NCBI RefSeq assembly: GCF_002803095.1
Contig: NZ_PGLR01000001.1
Coordinates: 186,001-250,000 of the forward strand
From: Pseudomonas sp. ZH-FAD
GTDB lineage: Bacteria; Pseudomonadota; Gammaproteobacteria; Pseudomonadales; Pseudomonadaceae
Reading direction: 5' to 3'
DNA: 64,000 nucleotides
This document shows, in pieces, positions 17,812 to 28,587 of the stretch; the stretch's first letter is position 1, and each line of letters opens with the position of its first letter. A program made the position numbers and the translations under genes. The notes below the pieces were generated by a model. The model saw nothing but the letters and a program-made list of their open reading frames with translations, was not told where the DNA came from and did no database searches.

Positions 17812-18537
17812 TCACAGCCCATGGCGACGGCGAATTTCCCCCACCAGCTCGGCCCGTTCTTCGAGAAAACGGTTGAACGCCTCGATCAGTGGCCGATGGT
17901 GGATGCTCGACAGGTAGTAATGATCTTCCACGTGCGGCAGCTCTGGGTCGAACACCAGGCTGTCGGCCGCCATGCGCATCTGCCTGAGGTGGTGGGCTAC
18001 TACCCTGGGGTTGAGGTAGACCGCGTCGACGCGGTCACTGCTTGCCATGCGTAGCAACGAGTCGATCTGGTTGGCCTGGATCAGGCGGATGTGCCCGGCG
18101 CGGATTTCCGGTAGATAGGGCCAGGGCGTGAAGCCGTTCTGCGTGCCGAGCAGTTCGATACGCTGCTGGCCCTGACCGAGGTGCTGCGGCTTGACCAGGA
18201 TGCCATCTATGTAGGGCGCTGCCGGGGCGCTGTAGTGAATGTCATGGCCGGCTTTCTGGTCGGCATTCCATTGCGGGTGATCGGGGAACTTGAGGTCGAC
18301 CCGGCCGGACAGAAAGTCGCCGAGCAGGCGCCTGACCGGCAACGGTGTGTAGACGAAGCGATAGCCATACTCGGCGGCGAAGGCGTCCAGCAGATCGCGT
18401 GCATAGCCACGGTATTCGCCGTTCTCCACATCCGAGTAAGGCTGGTAGGGCTGCAGTTCGACACCGACGTGAATCTCCTCCTGCGCCAGAGCGGGCAGGA
18501 CGAGCAGGCAGAGCAGCAGGGCAAAGCACTTGGTCAT
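17812..18537 (-). CDS. Periplasmic binding-domain (SBP_bac_3-like) protein
   Basis: This 241-residue protein has a signal peptide (CFALLLCLLVLPALA) and a single bacterial extracellular solute-binding family 3 fold: IHVGVELQPYQPYSDVENGEYRGYARDLLDAFAAEYGYRFVY, VDLKFPDHPQWN, SLLRMASSDRVDAVYLNP. It lacks ABC permease neighbours and converges with the siderophore receptor. A paralogue with the same layout lies at 41109-41837. Such stand-alone proteins are common in Pseudomonas and their ligands are mostly unknown. Confidence 0.82.
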   Translation of the reverse strand: MTKCFALLLCLLVLPALAQEEIHVGVELQPYQPYSDVENGEYRGYARDLLDAFAAEYGYRFVYTPLPVRRLLGDFLSGRVDLKFPDHPQWNADQKAGHDIHYSAPAAPYIDGILVKPQHLGQGQQRIELLGTQNGFTPWPYLPEIRAGHIRLIQANQIDSLLRMASSDRVDAVYLNPRVVAHHLRQMRMAADSLVFDPELPHVEDHYYLSSIHHRPLIEAFNRFLEERAELVGEIRRRHGL

Positions 18538-18595
18538 GGCGGGCAGGTTCTCGCTGACAGCTAACAGCGGTTGGCACCCTAACCATAGCCGTGCC

Positions 18596-20041
18596 TCAGA
18601 GAATCGGCGAGATCAGCCGCGCTACGCGCATGCCCAGTTGCTGCAGGCGGTGCAGGTTACGCCGGTCGGCGTTGACCAGCTCGCGTGAGCGGCTGAAGTC
18701 TTCCTCCAGCATGTTCGCTACCTGGGCGTTGAAGCCCTCGTCGAAGGTCAGCAGGTTGACCTCGAAATTCAGGCGGAAGGAACGGTTGTCCAGATTGGCG
18801 CTGCCCAGCATGCACGCGTCATGGTCGATCAGTAGCGCCTTCTGGTGTAGGAACCCCGGCTGGTAACGGAAGATGCGCACGCCGGCGCGCAGCGCCTCGA
18901 AGGCGTAAAGGCTGGAGGCAGCATAGACAATGCGGTGATCGGGGCGTGATGGCAGCAGCAGGCGCACGTCCACGCCGCGCATCACCGCCAGGCGCAGCGC
19001 GGCGAACAGCGCCTCGTCGGGCACGAAGTAGGGGCTACTCAGCCACACCCGCTCGCGCGCTGCATGAATCGCTTCGACGAACAGCAGTGAGCAGGTTTCC
19101 TGCGGGTCGGCCGGGCCGCTGGCGATCACCTGGCAGAGCAGGCCGGGTTCATCCTGCTTGCTCGGCATCAGCAGCGGCGGCAGCTTCTGGCAGGCCCAGT
19201 ACCAGTCTTCGGCGAAGGCTTCCTGCAGGCTGGCCACCACGGGGCCGCGCACCTCGACGTGGGTGTCGCGCCAGGGCGCCAGCGGCGGTTTCTGCCCGAG
19301 ATATTCGATGCCGACGTTGAGCCCACCGAGAAAGCCGATCTCGCCGTCGACCACGACGATCTTGCGGTGATTGCGGAAATTCAGCTGAAAGCGATTGAAC
19401 AGCCCGGAGCGTGTGGGGAAGGCGTGTATCTGCACGCCGCCGCGGCGCAGGCGATCGATGAAGGCGGCGGATAACGAATGGCTGCCGACGCCGTCATACA
19501 GCACATGAACCTGTACGCCCGCGGCGGCGCGCTCCAGCAGTACGTCTTGCAGGCGCCGGCCGAGGCGGTCATCACGGATGATGAAGAATTGCAGCAGGAT
19601 CACCTGCTGGGCGCTGGCCAGGGCTGCGAAGATGGCGGCGAAGGTGGCTTCGCCGTCGATCAGCAGTTCGACGCGGTTGCCGATCAGGCCGGGCAGATGC
19701 GACAGGCGCGGCAGCGCGCGCAGGCGGTCGTAGGCCGGCGACAGGTGCGCCGCCTTGGCTTCCTCGACCCAGGGGCGCCAATCCTGTTTGGCCATGGCGT
19801 GGTGCATTTCCTTGTCGGCCTGGCGCCGCGCCTTGACGTAGGCATCGAAGCGGCTGCGGCCGAACACCAGGTATGGCAGCAGCGTCAGGTAGGGCATGAA
19901 GAACAGCGACAGGCCCCAGGCCAGCGCGCCCTGGGCGGTGCGCACGGTCAGCACGGCGTGGATCGCGGCCAGTACACCAAGGGCGTGGGTGGTGGCGATC
20001 AGATACGCGAACAGATGGGGAATGCCGAAATCCGCAGGCAT
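18596..20041 (-). CDS. cls: Cardiolipin synthase
   Basis: This 481-residue inner-membrane phospholipase D-family enzyme joins two phosphatidylglycerols into cardiolipin. Two N-terminal membrane helices (about 10-60) are followed by two HKD motifs: [21 protein letters not shown] in the first half and [24 protein letters not shown] in the second. Length and motif order match ClsA. It is a single gene with a downstream SBP gene 58 bases away on the same strand. The ATG at 20041 is the only start giving the complete N-terminal anchor. Confidence 0.94.
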   Translation of the reverse strand: MPADFGIPHLFAYLIATTHALGVLAAIHAVLTVRTAQGALAWGLSLFFMPYLTLLPYLVFGRSRFDAYVKARRQADKEMHHAMAKQDWRPWVEEAKAAHLSPAYDRLRALPRLSHLPGLIGNRVELLIDGEATFAAIFAALASAQQVILLQFFIIRDDRLGRRLQDVLLERAAAGVQVHVLYDGVGSHSLSAAFIDRLRRGGVQIHAFPTRSGLFNRFQLNFRNHRKIVVVDGEIGFLGGLNVGIEYLGQKPPLAPWRDTHVEVRGPVVASLQEAFAEDWYWACQKLPPLLMPSKQDEPGLLCQVIASGPADPQETCSLLFVEAIHAARERVWLSSPYFVPDEALFAALRLAVMRGVDVRLLLPSRPDHRIVYAASSLYAFEALRAGVRIFRYQPGFLHQKALLIDHDACMLGSANLDNRSFRLNFEVNLLTFDEGFNAQVANMLEEDFSRSRELVNADRRNLHRLQQLGMRVARLISPIL

Positions 20042-20326
20042 GCAGGGTCTTCCTTTGCACAGGCTGTGTGCAGCTGACCACGGGGGTTATGCAGCGTTCG
20101 CGAGCATCCTGCCATGGCTATCTGGCGAATGGCAGTGTCGGGCAAATTGCCACCTTTCGAGGAATTATTCAGGAGTCTCATGTGTCTGTGAGTCTGAGTG
20201 AGCGGAATTCATGTGTTACCCTTTCCGGTTCGACCCGTTTGCAGGTCGTCTTTAATTCGAGGAGGGCATCCGTCCTGTTCACGTTCGGCTTAGCGAGCCC
20301 AAAACACATCAAGGAGTACGCCTCGT

Positions 20327-21994
20327 ATGGGAAACGTCCCTTCGCATGACACGACCCCGCCATCCGCAGCGGAAACCCACGAAGGCATCCCGGCGCCGAC
20401 CGGTGAAGCCAATCTGATCGACACCGATTACGTCATCGGTCAGGACAACATCAAAGGGCAGTTCGTCTTCGCCCTCGACATTCATGGCAAGGTTTTCACC
20501 ATCTCTGCGATCGTCGCGGTGATTTTCGTGATCCTCGCCCTGGCCCTACAGAACCAGATCGAGCCGCTGTTCAGCGGGCTGCGCGACTGGCTCACCCACC
20601 ACATGGCCTGGTTCTTCATCGGCGCCGCCAACATCTTCGTCATCCTTTGTATAGGTCTGATCCTTTCGCCACTGGGCAAGGTGCGTATCGGCGGCAAGGA
20701 CGCGACTCCCGACTACACCTACATGGGCTGGTTCTCCATGCTGTTCGCTGCCGGTATGGGTATCGGTCTGATGTTCTACGGTGTGTCCGAACCCATGTCG
20801 CACTACAGCTCGGCGATGGGCGGCATCACCGTCGGTGAGGACGGTGTGCGCACCGACTGGGCACCACTTGGTGGCGCCGCCGGCAACGCCGAAGAAGCCG
20901 TGCGCCTGGGCATGGCCGCGACCATCTTCCACTGGGGCCTGCACCCCTGGGCGATCTACGCCATCGTCGCCCTTGCACTGGCGCTGTTCTCGTTCAACAA
21001 GGGCCTGCCGCTGTCGATCCGCTCGATCTTCTACCCGATCCTGGGTGAGCGCGTCTGGGGCTGGCCGGGGCATATCGTCGACATTCTCGCGGTGTTCGCC
21101 ACCCTGTTCGGTCTGGTCACTTCGCTGGGTTTGGGCGCGGAGCAGGCGGCTGCGGGTGTGGAGTACCTGTTCGGCATCCCGGCCACGGACACCACCAAGG
21201 TACTGCTGATCGTCGCCATCACCCTGATCGCCCTGGCCTCGGTGGTCGCCGGCCTCGACAAGGGCGTCAAGCGCCTGTCGGAGATCAACATGGGCCTGGC
21301 CATGGCCCTGCTACTGTTCATCATCATCGCCGGGCCGACCCTGGTGATCTTCACCGATTTCTTCAAGAACCTCGGCGCCTACCTGCAGTACCTGCCGGCG
21401 TTGTCCAACCCGGTCGGCCGTGAAGATGCCAACTTCAGCCAGGGCTGGACCGCCTTCTACTGGGCCTGGTGGATCAGCTGGTCGCCGTTCGTCGGCATGT
21501 TCATCGCCCGCGTCAGCCGTGGCCGCAGCGTGCGTGAGTTCCTCATCGCCGTGTTGCTGGTGCCGTCGCTGGTCTCGGTGCTGTGGATGACCGCCTTCGG
21601 TGGCACCGCCATCAACCAGCTGTTGGTCGATGGTTTCACCGGTGCGCAGGAAGCCGGCCTGGAACTGAAGCTGTTCAGCATGCTCGGTGAAATGCCGCTG
21701 ACCGGCATCACCTCGTTCATCGGCATCGTGCTGGTGGTGGTGTTCTTCATCACCTCGTCGGACTCGGGCTCCTTGGTGATCGACACCATCACCGCGGGCG
21801 GCAAGGTCAATGCACCGGTACCGCAGCGCGTGTTCTGGGCCAGCATCGAAGGCGTCATCGCCATTGCTCTGCTGCTCGGTGGCGGTCTGGTAGCGCTGCA
21901 GGCGATGGCCGTGTCGACGGGCCTGCCGTTCACCATCGTGCTGCTGGTGGGCTGTATTTCCATCGTCAAAGGCCTGATGAGCGAGCCGCGTTAG
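20327..21994 (+). CDS. BCCT-family betaine/carnitine/choline transporter
   Basis: This 555-residue protein has twelve TM helices. The first helix follows a hydrophilic N-terminus of about 55 residues. BCCT marks are MGWFSMLFAAGMGIGLMFYGVSEPMSHY, EEAVRLGMAATIFHWGLHPWAIYAIVALALALF and the tryptophan-rich GWTAFYWAWWISWSPFVGMFIARVSRG. The glycine motif reads GMGIG, the form linked to sodium-coupled betaine carriers, rather than the GMGID of proton-coupled choline carriers, so a quaternary amine such as betaine is a fair guess. AAGGAG precedes the ATG. The gap before it (20042-20326) holds no clear gene. Confidence 0.92.
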   Translation: MGNVPSHDTTPPSAAETHEGIPAPTGEANLIDTDYVIGQDNIKGQFVFALDIHGKVFTISAIVAVIFVILALALQNQIEPLFSGLRDWLTHHMAWFFIGAANIFVILCIGLILSPLGKVRIGGKDATPDYTYMGWFSMLFAAGMGIGLMFYGVSEPMSHYSSAMGGITVGEDGVRTDWAPLGGAAGNAEEAVRLGMAATIFHWGLHPWAIYAIVALALALFSFNKGLPLSIRSIFYPILGERVWGWPGHIVDILAVFATLFGLVTSLGLGAEQAAAGVEYLFGIPATDTTKVLLIVAITLIALASVVAGLDKGVKRLSEINMGLAMALLLFIIIAGPTLVIFTDFFKNLGAYLQYLPALSNPVGREDANFSQGWTAFYWAWWISWSPFVGMFIARVSRGRSVREFLIAVLLVPSLVSVLWMTAFGGTAINQLLVDGFTGAQEAGLELKLFSMLGEMPLTGITSFIGIVLVVVFFITSSDSGSLVIDTITAGGKVNAPVPQRVFWASIEGVIAIALLLGGGLVALQAMAVSTGLPFTIVLLVGCISIVKGLMSEPR

Positions 21995-22054
21995 ACGCGA
22001 CGCGATCTGCTCCCTTCTCCCATTGATGGGAGAGGGGAGCGAGCCACACACAAA

Positions 22055-22086
22055 AACGCCGCGAACCTGTGCAGGTTCGCGGCGTT
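22055..22086. terminator. Bidirectional terminator between BCCT and serine dehydratase genes
   Basis: AACGCCGCGAACCTG-TG-CAGGTTCGCGGCGTT is a perfect 15-bp stem flanked by A-run and T-run, so it works for the convergent genes on both sides. A CTCCCATTGATGGGAG repeat lies just before it (about 22008-22042). Confidence 0.88.
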
Positions 22087-22106
22087 TTGCATATGGCGAT
22101 AGCGTA

Positions 22107-23495
<1,389 letters not shown>

Positions 23496-23515
23496 GGCGA
23501 GATTCTTCTTCTGTG

Positions 23516-23548
23516 GGCATCGCTGAAAACTGGGTTTTCAGCGATGCC
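23516..23548 (-). promoter_or_regulatory. Perfect 15-bp inverted repeat in the serine dehydratase leader
   Basis: Arms GGCATCGCTGAAAAC and GTTTTCAGCGATGCC are separated by only three bases. It ends 20 bases before the serine dehydratase start codon, next to its purine-rich ribosome site. There is no U-run. It could be an RNA hairpin controlling translation or stability, or an operator. Confidence 0.65.
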
Positions 23549-23678
23549 TGTCTGTGGGTGAACCACGCGCCCGGTTCAGCGCGTGTGGATATCTCTATCT
23601 AAGGCCGGCTATATCATTATGTATACTGATTTATTTTTAACCTATTCGTTAGCGACCCTTAACTATTGAGATCGCGCC

Positions 23679-24581
23679 ATGGACATCACCCGCCTGCGCA
23701 CCCTGCGTGAACTGGCCCGCTGCCGCACCATGGCGGCGGCTGCAGAATCGCTGCACCTGACGCCCTCGGCCGTTTCGCAGCAGGTTGCCCGGCTCGAACG
23801 CGAGGCGGATATGGCGCTGATCGAGCGACGCGGGCGCGGCGTGGTGCTGACCCCGGCCGGCGAGCGCCTGGTGGCGCATGCCGAACGCATCCTCATGGTG
23901 CTCGACGAAGCGCGCTCGGAGCTGGCGCTGCTGCGTGGGGAAATCGCCGGTGAATTGCGCGTGGCAGCCTTCCCCTCGATCGCCGTGGCGGTGATCGCGG
24001 AAACCGTGCGCGCACTGCGCAGCGCCTACCCGCGGCTGAACGTGGTGGTATTGGAACTGGAACCGCAAGAAAGTCTCAGCGCCCTTGGCGCCTGGCAGAT
24101 CGATGTGGCGGTGATCGACGACCTGGCCGTGCAGCCTGACGAGAACCGCGAGAACTACGCGCTGATTCCCCTGACCCAGGACCTGCTGCACGTGCTGCTG
24201 CCCATCGACCATGCATTGGCCCGTCGCGACAGCCTGACCATCGCCGAGCTGCGCGACGAAGCCTGGGCGCTGGACTCCACCGGTAGCTCGTTTGGCGAAT
24301 TCATCACCAACCTGTGCCGCCGCTCGGGCTATGCGCCGCGCATCAACGCTCACTGCGCCGGCTTCGAGATGGTCGCGGCCATGGTCGCCTCGGGCAACTC
24401 CATCTCCATCGTCTCCGGCCTGCGCCTGGTACGAACGCTACCCAGCGTCACTGCCGTGCCGCTGCTGCCGGATATCCAGCGCGGCGTCTTTCTCGCCTAC
24501 CGCAAGGGCGAGCGTGATCACCCGGCGGTGAACGTGTTTCTCGACGAGGCGGTTTATACGGCGGACAAGGTGCTTGGCTAG
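23679..24581 (+). CDS. LysR-family transcriptional regulator (divergent to serine dehydratase)
   Basis: This 300-residue regulator has an N-terminal winged HTH (MDITRLRTLRELARCRTMAAAAESLHLTPSAVSQQVARLER, about residues 1-60) and a substrate-binding effector domain (about 90-295). It is divergent from serine dehydratase with 183 bases between starts, the usual arrangement for a LysR activator. AT-rich sequence at 23610-23650 likely holds the promoters. The effector could be serine or a related amino acid; this is inference from context. Confidence 0.9.
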   Translation: MDITRLRTLRELARCRTMAAAAESLHLTPSAVSQQVARLEREADMALIERRGRGVVLTPAGERLVAHAERILMVLDEARSELALLRGEIAGELRVAAFPSIAVAVIAETVRALRSAYPRLNVVVLELEPQESLSALGAWQIDVAVIDDLAVQPDENRENYALIPLTQDLLHVLLPIDHALARRDSLTIAELRDEAWALDSTGSSFGEFITNLCRRSGYAPRINAHCAGFEMVAAMVASGNSISIVSGLRLVRTLPSVTAVPLLPDIQRGVFLAYRKGERDHPAVNVFLDEAVYTADKVLG

Positions 24582-25060
24582 CCCATGCCTCATGGTGCAG
24601 CGATGTTGAGCTTGCCCTCACCCTTAAAAGCAGCGAAACGCCCATACGCCCATGCAATGCCTTGACGCTCAAGCTGCATAGGGCTTGCATACCTCGTATT
24701 CGCAGGGTCAAGCAGGCTTCGACAGGTTGGCGCTTCTCATCCTATGTAGCTGCACCATCGTCTTGGCTTGAGGTTTGGGGATTGCCATGCCCAGCAGTGG
24801 CCAGGTTGCTGGCCGCAAACGCCACCCTCAGCGGCTACAGGCCGCCACTTGTGAACGTGGTGACGGTGTTCGCGTTCTAGCTACGGCGTTCTTGACGTCC
24901 TTACGAGGTGATGAGGCGTCTTCGGGCGGTTTGCTTGGATAGCGTCAGGTATCGGATGCAACAGGGCGCGCCGTCGTCTGAAGGCGCTCGCGTGCCGGAC
25001 TTGGCTCGCAGCAGTGCTGCGAGCCAAGAGCCATGGAGCACGCTTACCAAAGTGCCTGAC
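24582..25060. other. Gene-poor left flank of the accessory segment
   Basis: I see no convincing gene in these 479 bases. Open frames here lack Pseudomonas codon use and ribosome sites. A strong palindrome sits at 25001-25027. The composition drops from the preceding LysR gene toward the effector gene, marking the left edge of a 5-kb segment with lower apparent GC. Confidence 0.5.
25001..25027 (-). terminator. Strong hairpin after the effector gene
   Basis: TTGGCTCGCAGCA and TGCTGCGAGCCAA form a perfect 13-base inverted repeat around one base, 34 bases past the effector stop. There is no U-run, so termination is likely but not textbook. Confidence 0.55.
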
Positions 25061-27184
25061 TCAAACAGCACTACCGCCTCTATTGTGCAGTTCGGTGCCT
25101 CGCTGGTCCTCTGGCGTGTTTTCTGTTTTCTTGCGTTCCGCCCTGGCTTTAGAGCTGGCTTCCAGTTGCTGTTCAATAGCTACGAGCGATTGAGGAATCG
25201 CTCGTAGCACGCCTGTAGCCACTGTATGAACCGAGGTAGCGACATCCGCCGCATTACCGGCCAATCCAAGATCGGCAGCATCGCCTTTCAATTTCTTGCG
25301 GTCGTTGCGCGATTGCTCGTTTGGATCAGTGATATTTTTCCACGCGAGTTTATGACGGTCGACCCCTTCCGGGAGTCCACTTGCTGCGCCTGCAGCTTTG
25401 GCGGTAGCCCCAACTTGTGGCAGGAACGACGTGAGTATCGCTGGGGAGGATATGTAGTCGACAAACATTCTGCCAATCGATTGCGGAAGGCCGTCACCAG
25501 TTATCAAATTCCGCAACTGACCGAGAGCGACGGTAGACACATACTCGCCTTGGATGGCACCAGCTATTTTACCGACACCGTCGGCAGCGGCGTCACCACC
25601 TTGCCAGAACTTGAGATTCGCCAGGCCTTTTTCGAGTACTTTGGGGTCAGCGTTGGTTAATTTGTGGGTGGGGATTTTGTTGTCACCGTAAGTACTGTTG
25701 AATTTACCAAGCGGCTGCAACGCCCCCGCAATCATGCCGGCGAATCCCGACTTCACAGCTCCCGCTATGGTAGCCCCTGCTAAGCCAGTGGTGTCTAGTC
25801 TGGTGAATTCATTGAGTGCAGTGTCCAATAAATTCATCATTCCGAATGGCTGGTAATATTCATGATCGCCGGTGACAGTACCAAAATAATGATTGCGCTG
25901 TTCGCGTAGAAAGCCCGCACGTTCTTTTTCTACTTTGTCTTGCGCATTGCGATGCTCAGCAGCATCTAGCACCTTCTTGTGCCCACCTACCGAGATGACC
26001 CGAGGCGCATCTGGCAGTACCTCGGCTGGGCTCACCTTGGCCACTGTGGCGTATGGGAATGCGGTGTCGATGCCCTTTTGCATAAGCGAGCGCGGTACGT
26101 CACTTACGAATTTGTGCAGGATGCCCAGGTTAAGACCGGCAATAAGGCCTTGTGCGCCGACGTGCACGTTACCGTCCATAGCCGTATTAACAAGATTACG
26201 ACCAAGGCCGAAGTGAAAGAATGAGGCGCCCCCTTGAGGGAATCCACCTACTGCAGCGACTTGCGCCTGGTTCTTCATGCTCGCCTGGTCCGCTTTAAGA
26301 CTAGCGATGAACTCTTCCGCATTAATGTTATCGGTCGCTGGCTTAAGTGCTGCTTTCAACGTGTTTGTACTTTTATTTTCGCCTTTTTCGTTTGTTTCGG
26401 TGAAGCTCTGCTTTGCCTTCTGCAACTCTGCCACTGTCCTGTCGGCAAGCTCTTGCTGTTCTGGGCTTAGCCCCTCGCGCTTGGCCATATTCTCAGCCAT
26501 TCCCAGCCGCGAACTGATAAAGGCGTCCATACGCATGGGCAATTGCTCGGCCCTTTGTTCGATCGCCCGTGCGGCATAGTCACGGAAAGCTTTATGACTG
26601 TTCTCGACGAGCGATTTCTCGTGAGGCTGTAGGTTATCTGAGCCCAATACCTCCTTGTGCAGCAGGTGGTAGGCGACCAGTTGATCAACAGTGCGATCGG
26701 TGTCTTTCTTCAAAAAGCTGTTGAGGGCTTCCGTCGTGAAATTGCCAGCAGAGATAAGTGCGTTGAAATCCGCCTTCTGGGCCTCTTGTTCTTCGTGACC
26801 GTCGATATAAGGATGTAGCGTACGGCCAATTGAGCTCAAATAGGCTTGTGCGCCCTCGAATCCAAAGTGTTTGGCTTCATCGGACCCCAGCAGGCGGCCG
26901 TCCATCATCATGTAGTGCTTGGCGTGCTCCAGCGCATTTTGCTCGCGGTCAATGCTATTGAGCTTTTGCAGGTCGCCTTGCAGCAGCTTACTCAAGCTTG
27001 CGCTTGGCTTGTTGCCCTGTGCTTCGACCGGCGTTGAGATCTGAAGGGGGCTGATGGGGGGTGAGGAGCTACGGCTGACTTGCAGCGCTTGGTTGTGTGG
27101 GCTGATTCCAGCCGGTTGGATTTCGTCACTCAGGTGCGGATTCTGAACGGGGCTTTGACGGCCTACGCCTATGGGGGAAGTCAT
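25061..27184 (-). CDS. Putative type III secretion effector, HopM1-like
   Basis: This 707-residue protein is encoded just after a CesT-type chaperone and under an hrp box. Its N-terminus (residues 1-60) is serine/proline/glutamine-rich and disordered, as in secreted effectors. Residues about 60-300 are helical and charged. The C-terminal half has small-residue and hydrophobic stretches (GAQGLIAGLNLGILHKFV; AGATIAGAVKSGFAGMIAGAL) and no catalytic motif I recognise. Length, partner size, order and several blocks in the C-terminal half (PSxSLMQ-like helix, VLPD, long KxxxFxxxQR helix, GxFxG hydrophobic stretch followed by LxxxxSxYxDxxxxKIP) resemble the HopM1 family of P. syringae as I remember it. 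The family assignment is tentative; the type III secretion context is firmer. GAGGAG overlaps the chaperone stop and precedes the ATG. Confidence 0.68.
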   Translation of the reverse strand: MTSPIGVGRQSPVQNPHLSDEIQPAGISPHNQALQVSRSSSPPISPLQISTPVEAQGNKPSASLSKLLQGDLQKLNSIDREQNALEHAKHYMMMDGRLLGSDEAKHFGFEGAQAYLSSIGRTLHPYIDGHEEQEAQKADFNALISAGNFTTEALNSFLKKDTDRTVDQLVAYHLLHKEVLGSDNLQPHEKSLVENSHKAFRDYAARAIEQRAEQLPMRMDAFISSRLGMAENMAKREGLSPEQQELADRTVAELQKAKQSFTETNEKGENKSTNTLKAALKPATDNINAEEFIASLKADQASMKNQAQVAAVGGFPQGGASFFHFGLGRNLVNTAMDGNVHVGAQGLIAGLNLGILHKFVSDVPRSLMQKGIDTAFPYATVAKVSPAEVLPDAPRVISVGGHKKVLDAAEHRNAQDKVEKERAGFLREQRNHYFGTVTGDHEYYQPFGMMNLLDTALNEFTRLDTTGLAGATIAGAVKSGFAGMIAGALQPLGKFNSTYGDNKIPTHKLTNADPKVLEKGLANLKFWQGGDAAADGVGKIAGAIQGEYVSTVALGQLRNLITGDGLPQSIGRMFVDYISSPAILTSFLPQVGATAKAAGAASGLPEGVDRHKLAWKNITDPNEQSRNDRKKLKGDAADLGLAGNAADVATSVHTVATGVLRAIPQSLVAIEQQLEASSKARAERKKTENTPEDQRGTELHNRGGSAV

Positions 27185-27196
27185 TATGGGGTCTCC

Positions 27197-27682
27197 TCAG
27201 CGCTGAACGGCGGTGTTGAAGTTGCGCTGCAGGGCCGGTGCGCGTTGGGCAGTCTGAGTTCGCACCTGTGAGTCCTCCTCAGTGAGGAAATAGGTGCTTT
27301 GCCAACGTTTGGCCGTCTCGGCAAGATGCCCCAGCATGTCCAGTAGCGGCTGCGCCTCGAGCGCGCCCAGCGGGAAGATACACACCAGCACCACCTGACC
27401 CGTTTCGGCGTTGTAGGTCAGCGTTGGGCTGCCTGGGCCAGTGCAAAGGTACAGGTTGGTCTCCAGCAGTCGCTGCAACACGCGTTCGCGCTGTTGTGTG
27501 GGCAAGGGGCCGAACCCGCAAAAGATCTGGACTTCACCAAGTACGGCATTTTCTTTGTAAAGCAGTGAAAAATTAATGTTTCTGACCGAGATGCTGGCCA
27601 CTTCATAGAGTGACGCTGGGTCGGGGAGCATCGTCAATTCGCAGATATTGTCGATCAGTTGGTGGTAATTCTTTAACGACAT
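27197..27682 (-). CDS. CesT-type type III secretion chaperone (ShcM-like)
   Basis: This 161-residue acidic cytoplasmic protein has the fold signature of class I effector chaperones: YHQLIDNICELTMLPDP at the N-terminus, NINFSLLYKENAVLGEVQIFCGFGPLP, VLQRLLETNLYLCTGPGSPTLTYNAETGQVVLVCIFPL and a C-terminal helix (LDMLGHLAETAKRWQ). It ends 12 bases before the effector start, so the pair is one operon. It lies 55 bases downstream of a near-perfect hrp box. Its likely job is to bind the N-terminal region of the 707-residue partner and hold it ready for secretion. Confidence 0.85.
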   Translation of the reverse strand: MSLKNYHQLIDNICELTMLPDPASLYEVASISVRNINFSLLYKENAVLGEVQIFCGFGPLPTQQRERVLQRLLETNLYLCTGPGSPTLTYNAETGQVVLVCIFPLGALEAQPLLDMLGHLAETAKRWQSTYFLTEEDSQVRTQTAQRAPALQRNFNTAVQR

Positions 27683-27736
27683 GGTCAGTGTTCCCTCTCG
27701 TTATACTCAGGTAGCCGGCAGGCCGGAGCTTTGAGT

Positions 27737-27765
27737 TGAGTGGAGGGAACTCGCTAACCGGTTCC
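27737..27765 (-). promoter_or_regulatory. hrp box (HrpL-type ECF sigma promoter)
   Basis: Read on the minus strand: GGAACC, 16 bases, CCACTCA. This matches the P. syringae hrp box GGAACC-N15/16-CCACNNA at every defined position. It points at the chaperone gene, whose start is 55 bases downstream. No other hrp box stood out in this window. Confidence 0.85.
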
Positions 27766-28074
27766 GCTCGATTTGAGCCCGCGCTTAGATTTCCAGAAAT
27801 CGAAGTGGCTTTGGGTTTTGAGAGTCCACTGTTTGCACAGGTTGATCCACCCAACGCCCTCAGGTTCGAATGCGCTGTCACGTAAGGTGGAGACGTTTTT
27901 TTTCAGCCACCAATTGTGCGGCGTGTATGGCTACATGCTTATGGCACCCGTGCTCTACGTGGGCAGCGCCGTTTGATGGTGCGAGTCTGCGTAAACCGTA
28001 ACCGGGGGCAGAGCGTCCTGGGCTGCGTTTCAACGCGGAGCGTGGGAGCGATCGACCATCCACTTTTCCGAGTG
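27766..28074. other. Non-coding gap upstream of the hrp promoter
   Basis: I see no gene here. The sequence has mixed composition with a T-run near 27896-27903. It separates the type III operon from three small accessory genes on the same strand. Confidence 0.45.
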
Positions 28075-28236
28075 TTACTCAGCGGATGCGACGGGCTCTT
28101 GAGCCGCTTCAGCCTCCAACTTCGCCCTGTCAGCTTTGCTGATGTACTTGGGTTTGTTGCTTTTGGGCGCGAGCTTGGCATTGGCCTTCTTGGTGTGGGC
28201 TTCAAGTAGTTGTTTGATCTTTTTGCGGCGATTCAT
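28075..28236 (-). CDS. DUF2986-type small basic protein
   Basis: This 53-residue lysine-rich protein begins MNRRKKIKQLLEAHTKKANA and contains SNKPKYISKADRAKLEAEA. The pattern of an RRKK start, a KAxAKLxPxxKxxYISKADRAK core and an acidic tail is that of the DUF2986 family found in Pseudomonas and Shewanella. The family has no assigned function. The chosen ATG at 28236 starts at the family N-terminus; a longer reading from 28275 adds an unconserved leader. Confidence 0.75.
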   Translation of the reverse strand: MNRRKKIKQLLEAHTKKANAKLAPKSNKPKYISKADRAKLEAEAAQEPVASAE

Positions 28237-28331
28237 GGGCGTGTGTCTGCGCTGTCCTAAATTGATGGTGCCCACGCTCTGCGTCGTGCCGGGTGGGGAC
28301 GATCAATACGAGAGTGGGCAAGTGCCATAGC

Positions 28332-28547
28332 TTACTTTGAATTTTTACGCTTAACCCATTCTTGCCAGGCATCGTCCATTGTCAATCCCGTGGCACTCTT
28401 CATCCAGAGCATGAAGTCTCGATCAAACTTGACATCGTCACCGAATTTGGATGTGAAGTATCTACGCACATTCTGGGTGGTTTTGTAGCTGTCCGTGATT
28501 AGTGTGTTGTCATCAATATGATTCTTGTGCCAGTCAACCTTTTCCAT
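28332..28547 (-). CDS. DUF6434-type small protein
   Basis: This 71-residue protein has the core VDWHKNHIDDNTLITDSYKTTQNVRRYF, FKFDR-like VKFDRDFMLWMKSATGLTMDDAWQEW and a basic end. This resembles the short DUF6434 family, which sometimes follows SAP domains. GAGG sits nine bases before the ATG. No function is known to me. Its AT-richer codons match the accessory segment rather than its GC-rich surroundings. Confidence 0.7.
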   Translation of the reverse strand: MEKVDWHKNHIDDNTLITDSYKTTQNVRRYFTSKFGDDVKFDRDFMLWMKSATGLTMDDAWQEWVKRKNSK

Positions 28548-28587
28548 GGTTCGAAACCTCCCTGTCTTTCGGTATTTTTATCAGCGG

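Noticed and set aside
24908..25207. Small plus-strand ORF at the effector 3' end
   Set aside because: It overlaps the effector C-terminus and its hairpin, with no recognisable product.
25226..25660. 144-codon plus-strand ORF opposite the effector
   Set aside because: It has no ribosome site or domain; it lies wholly inside the effector gene.
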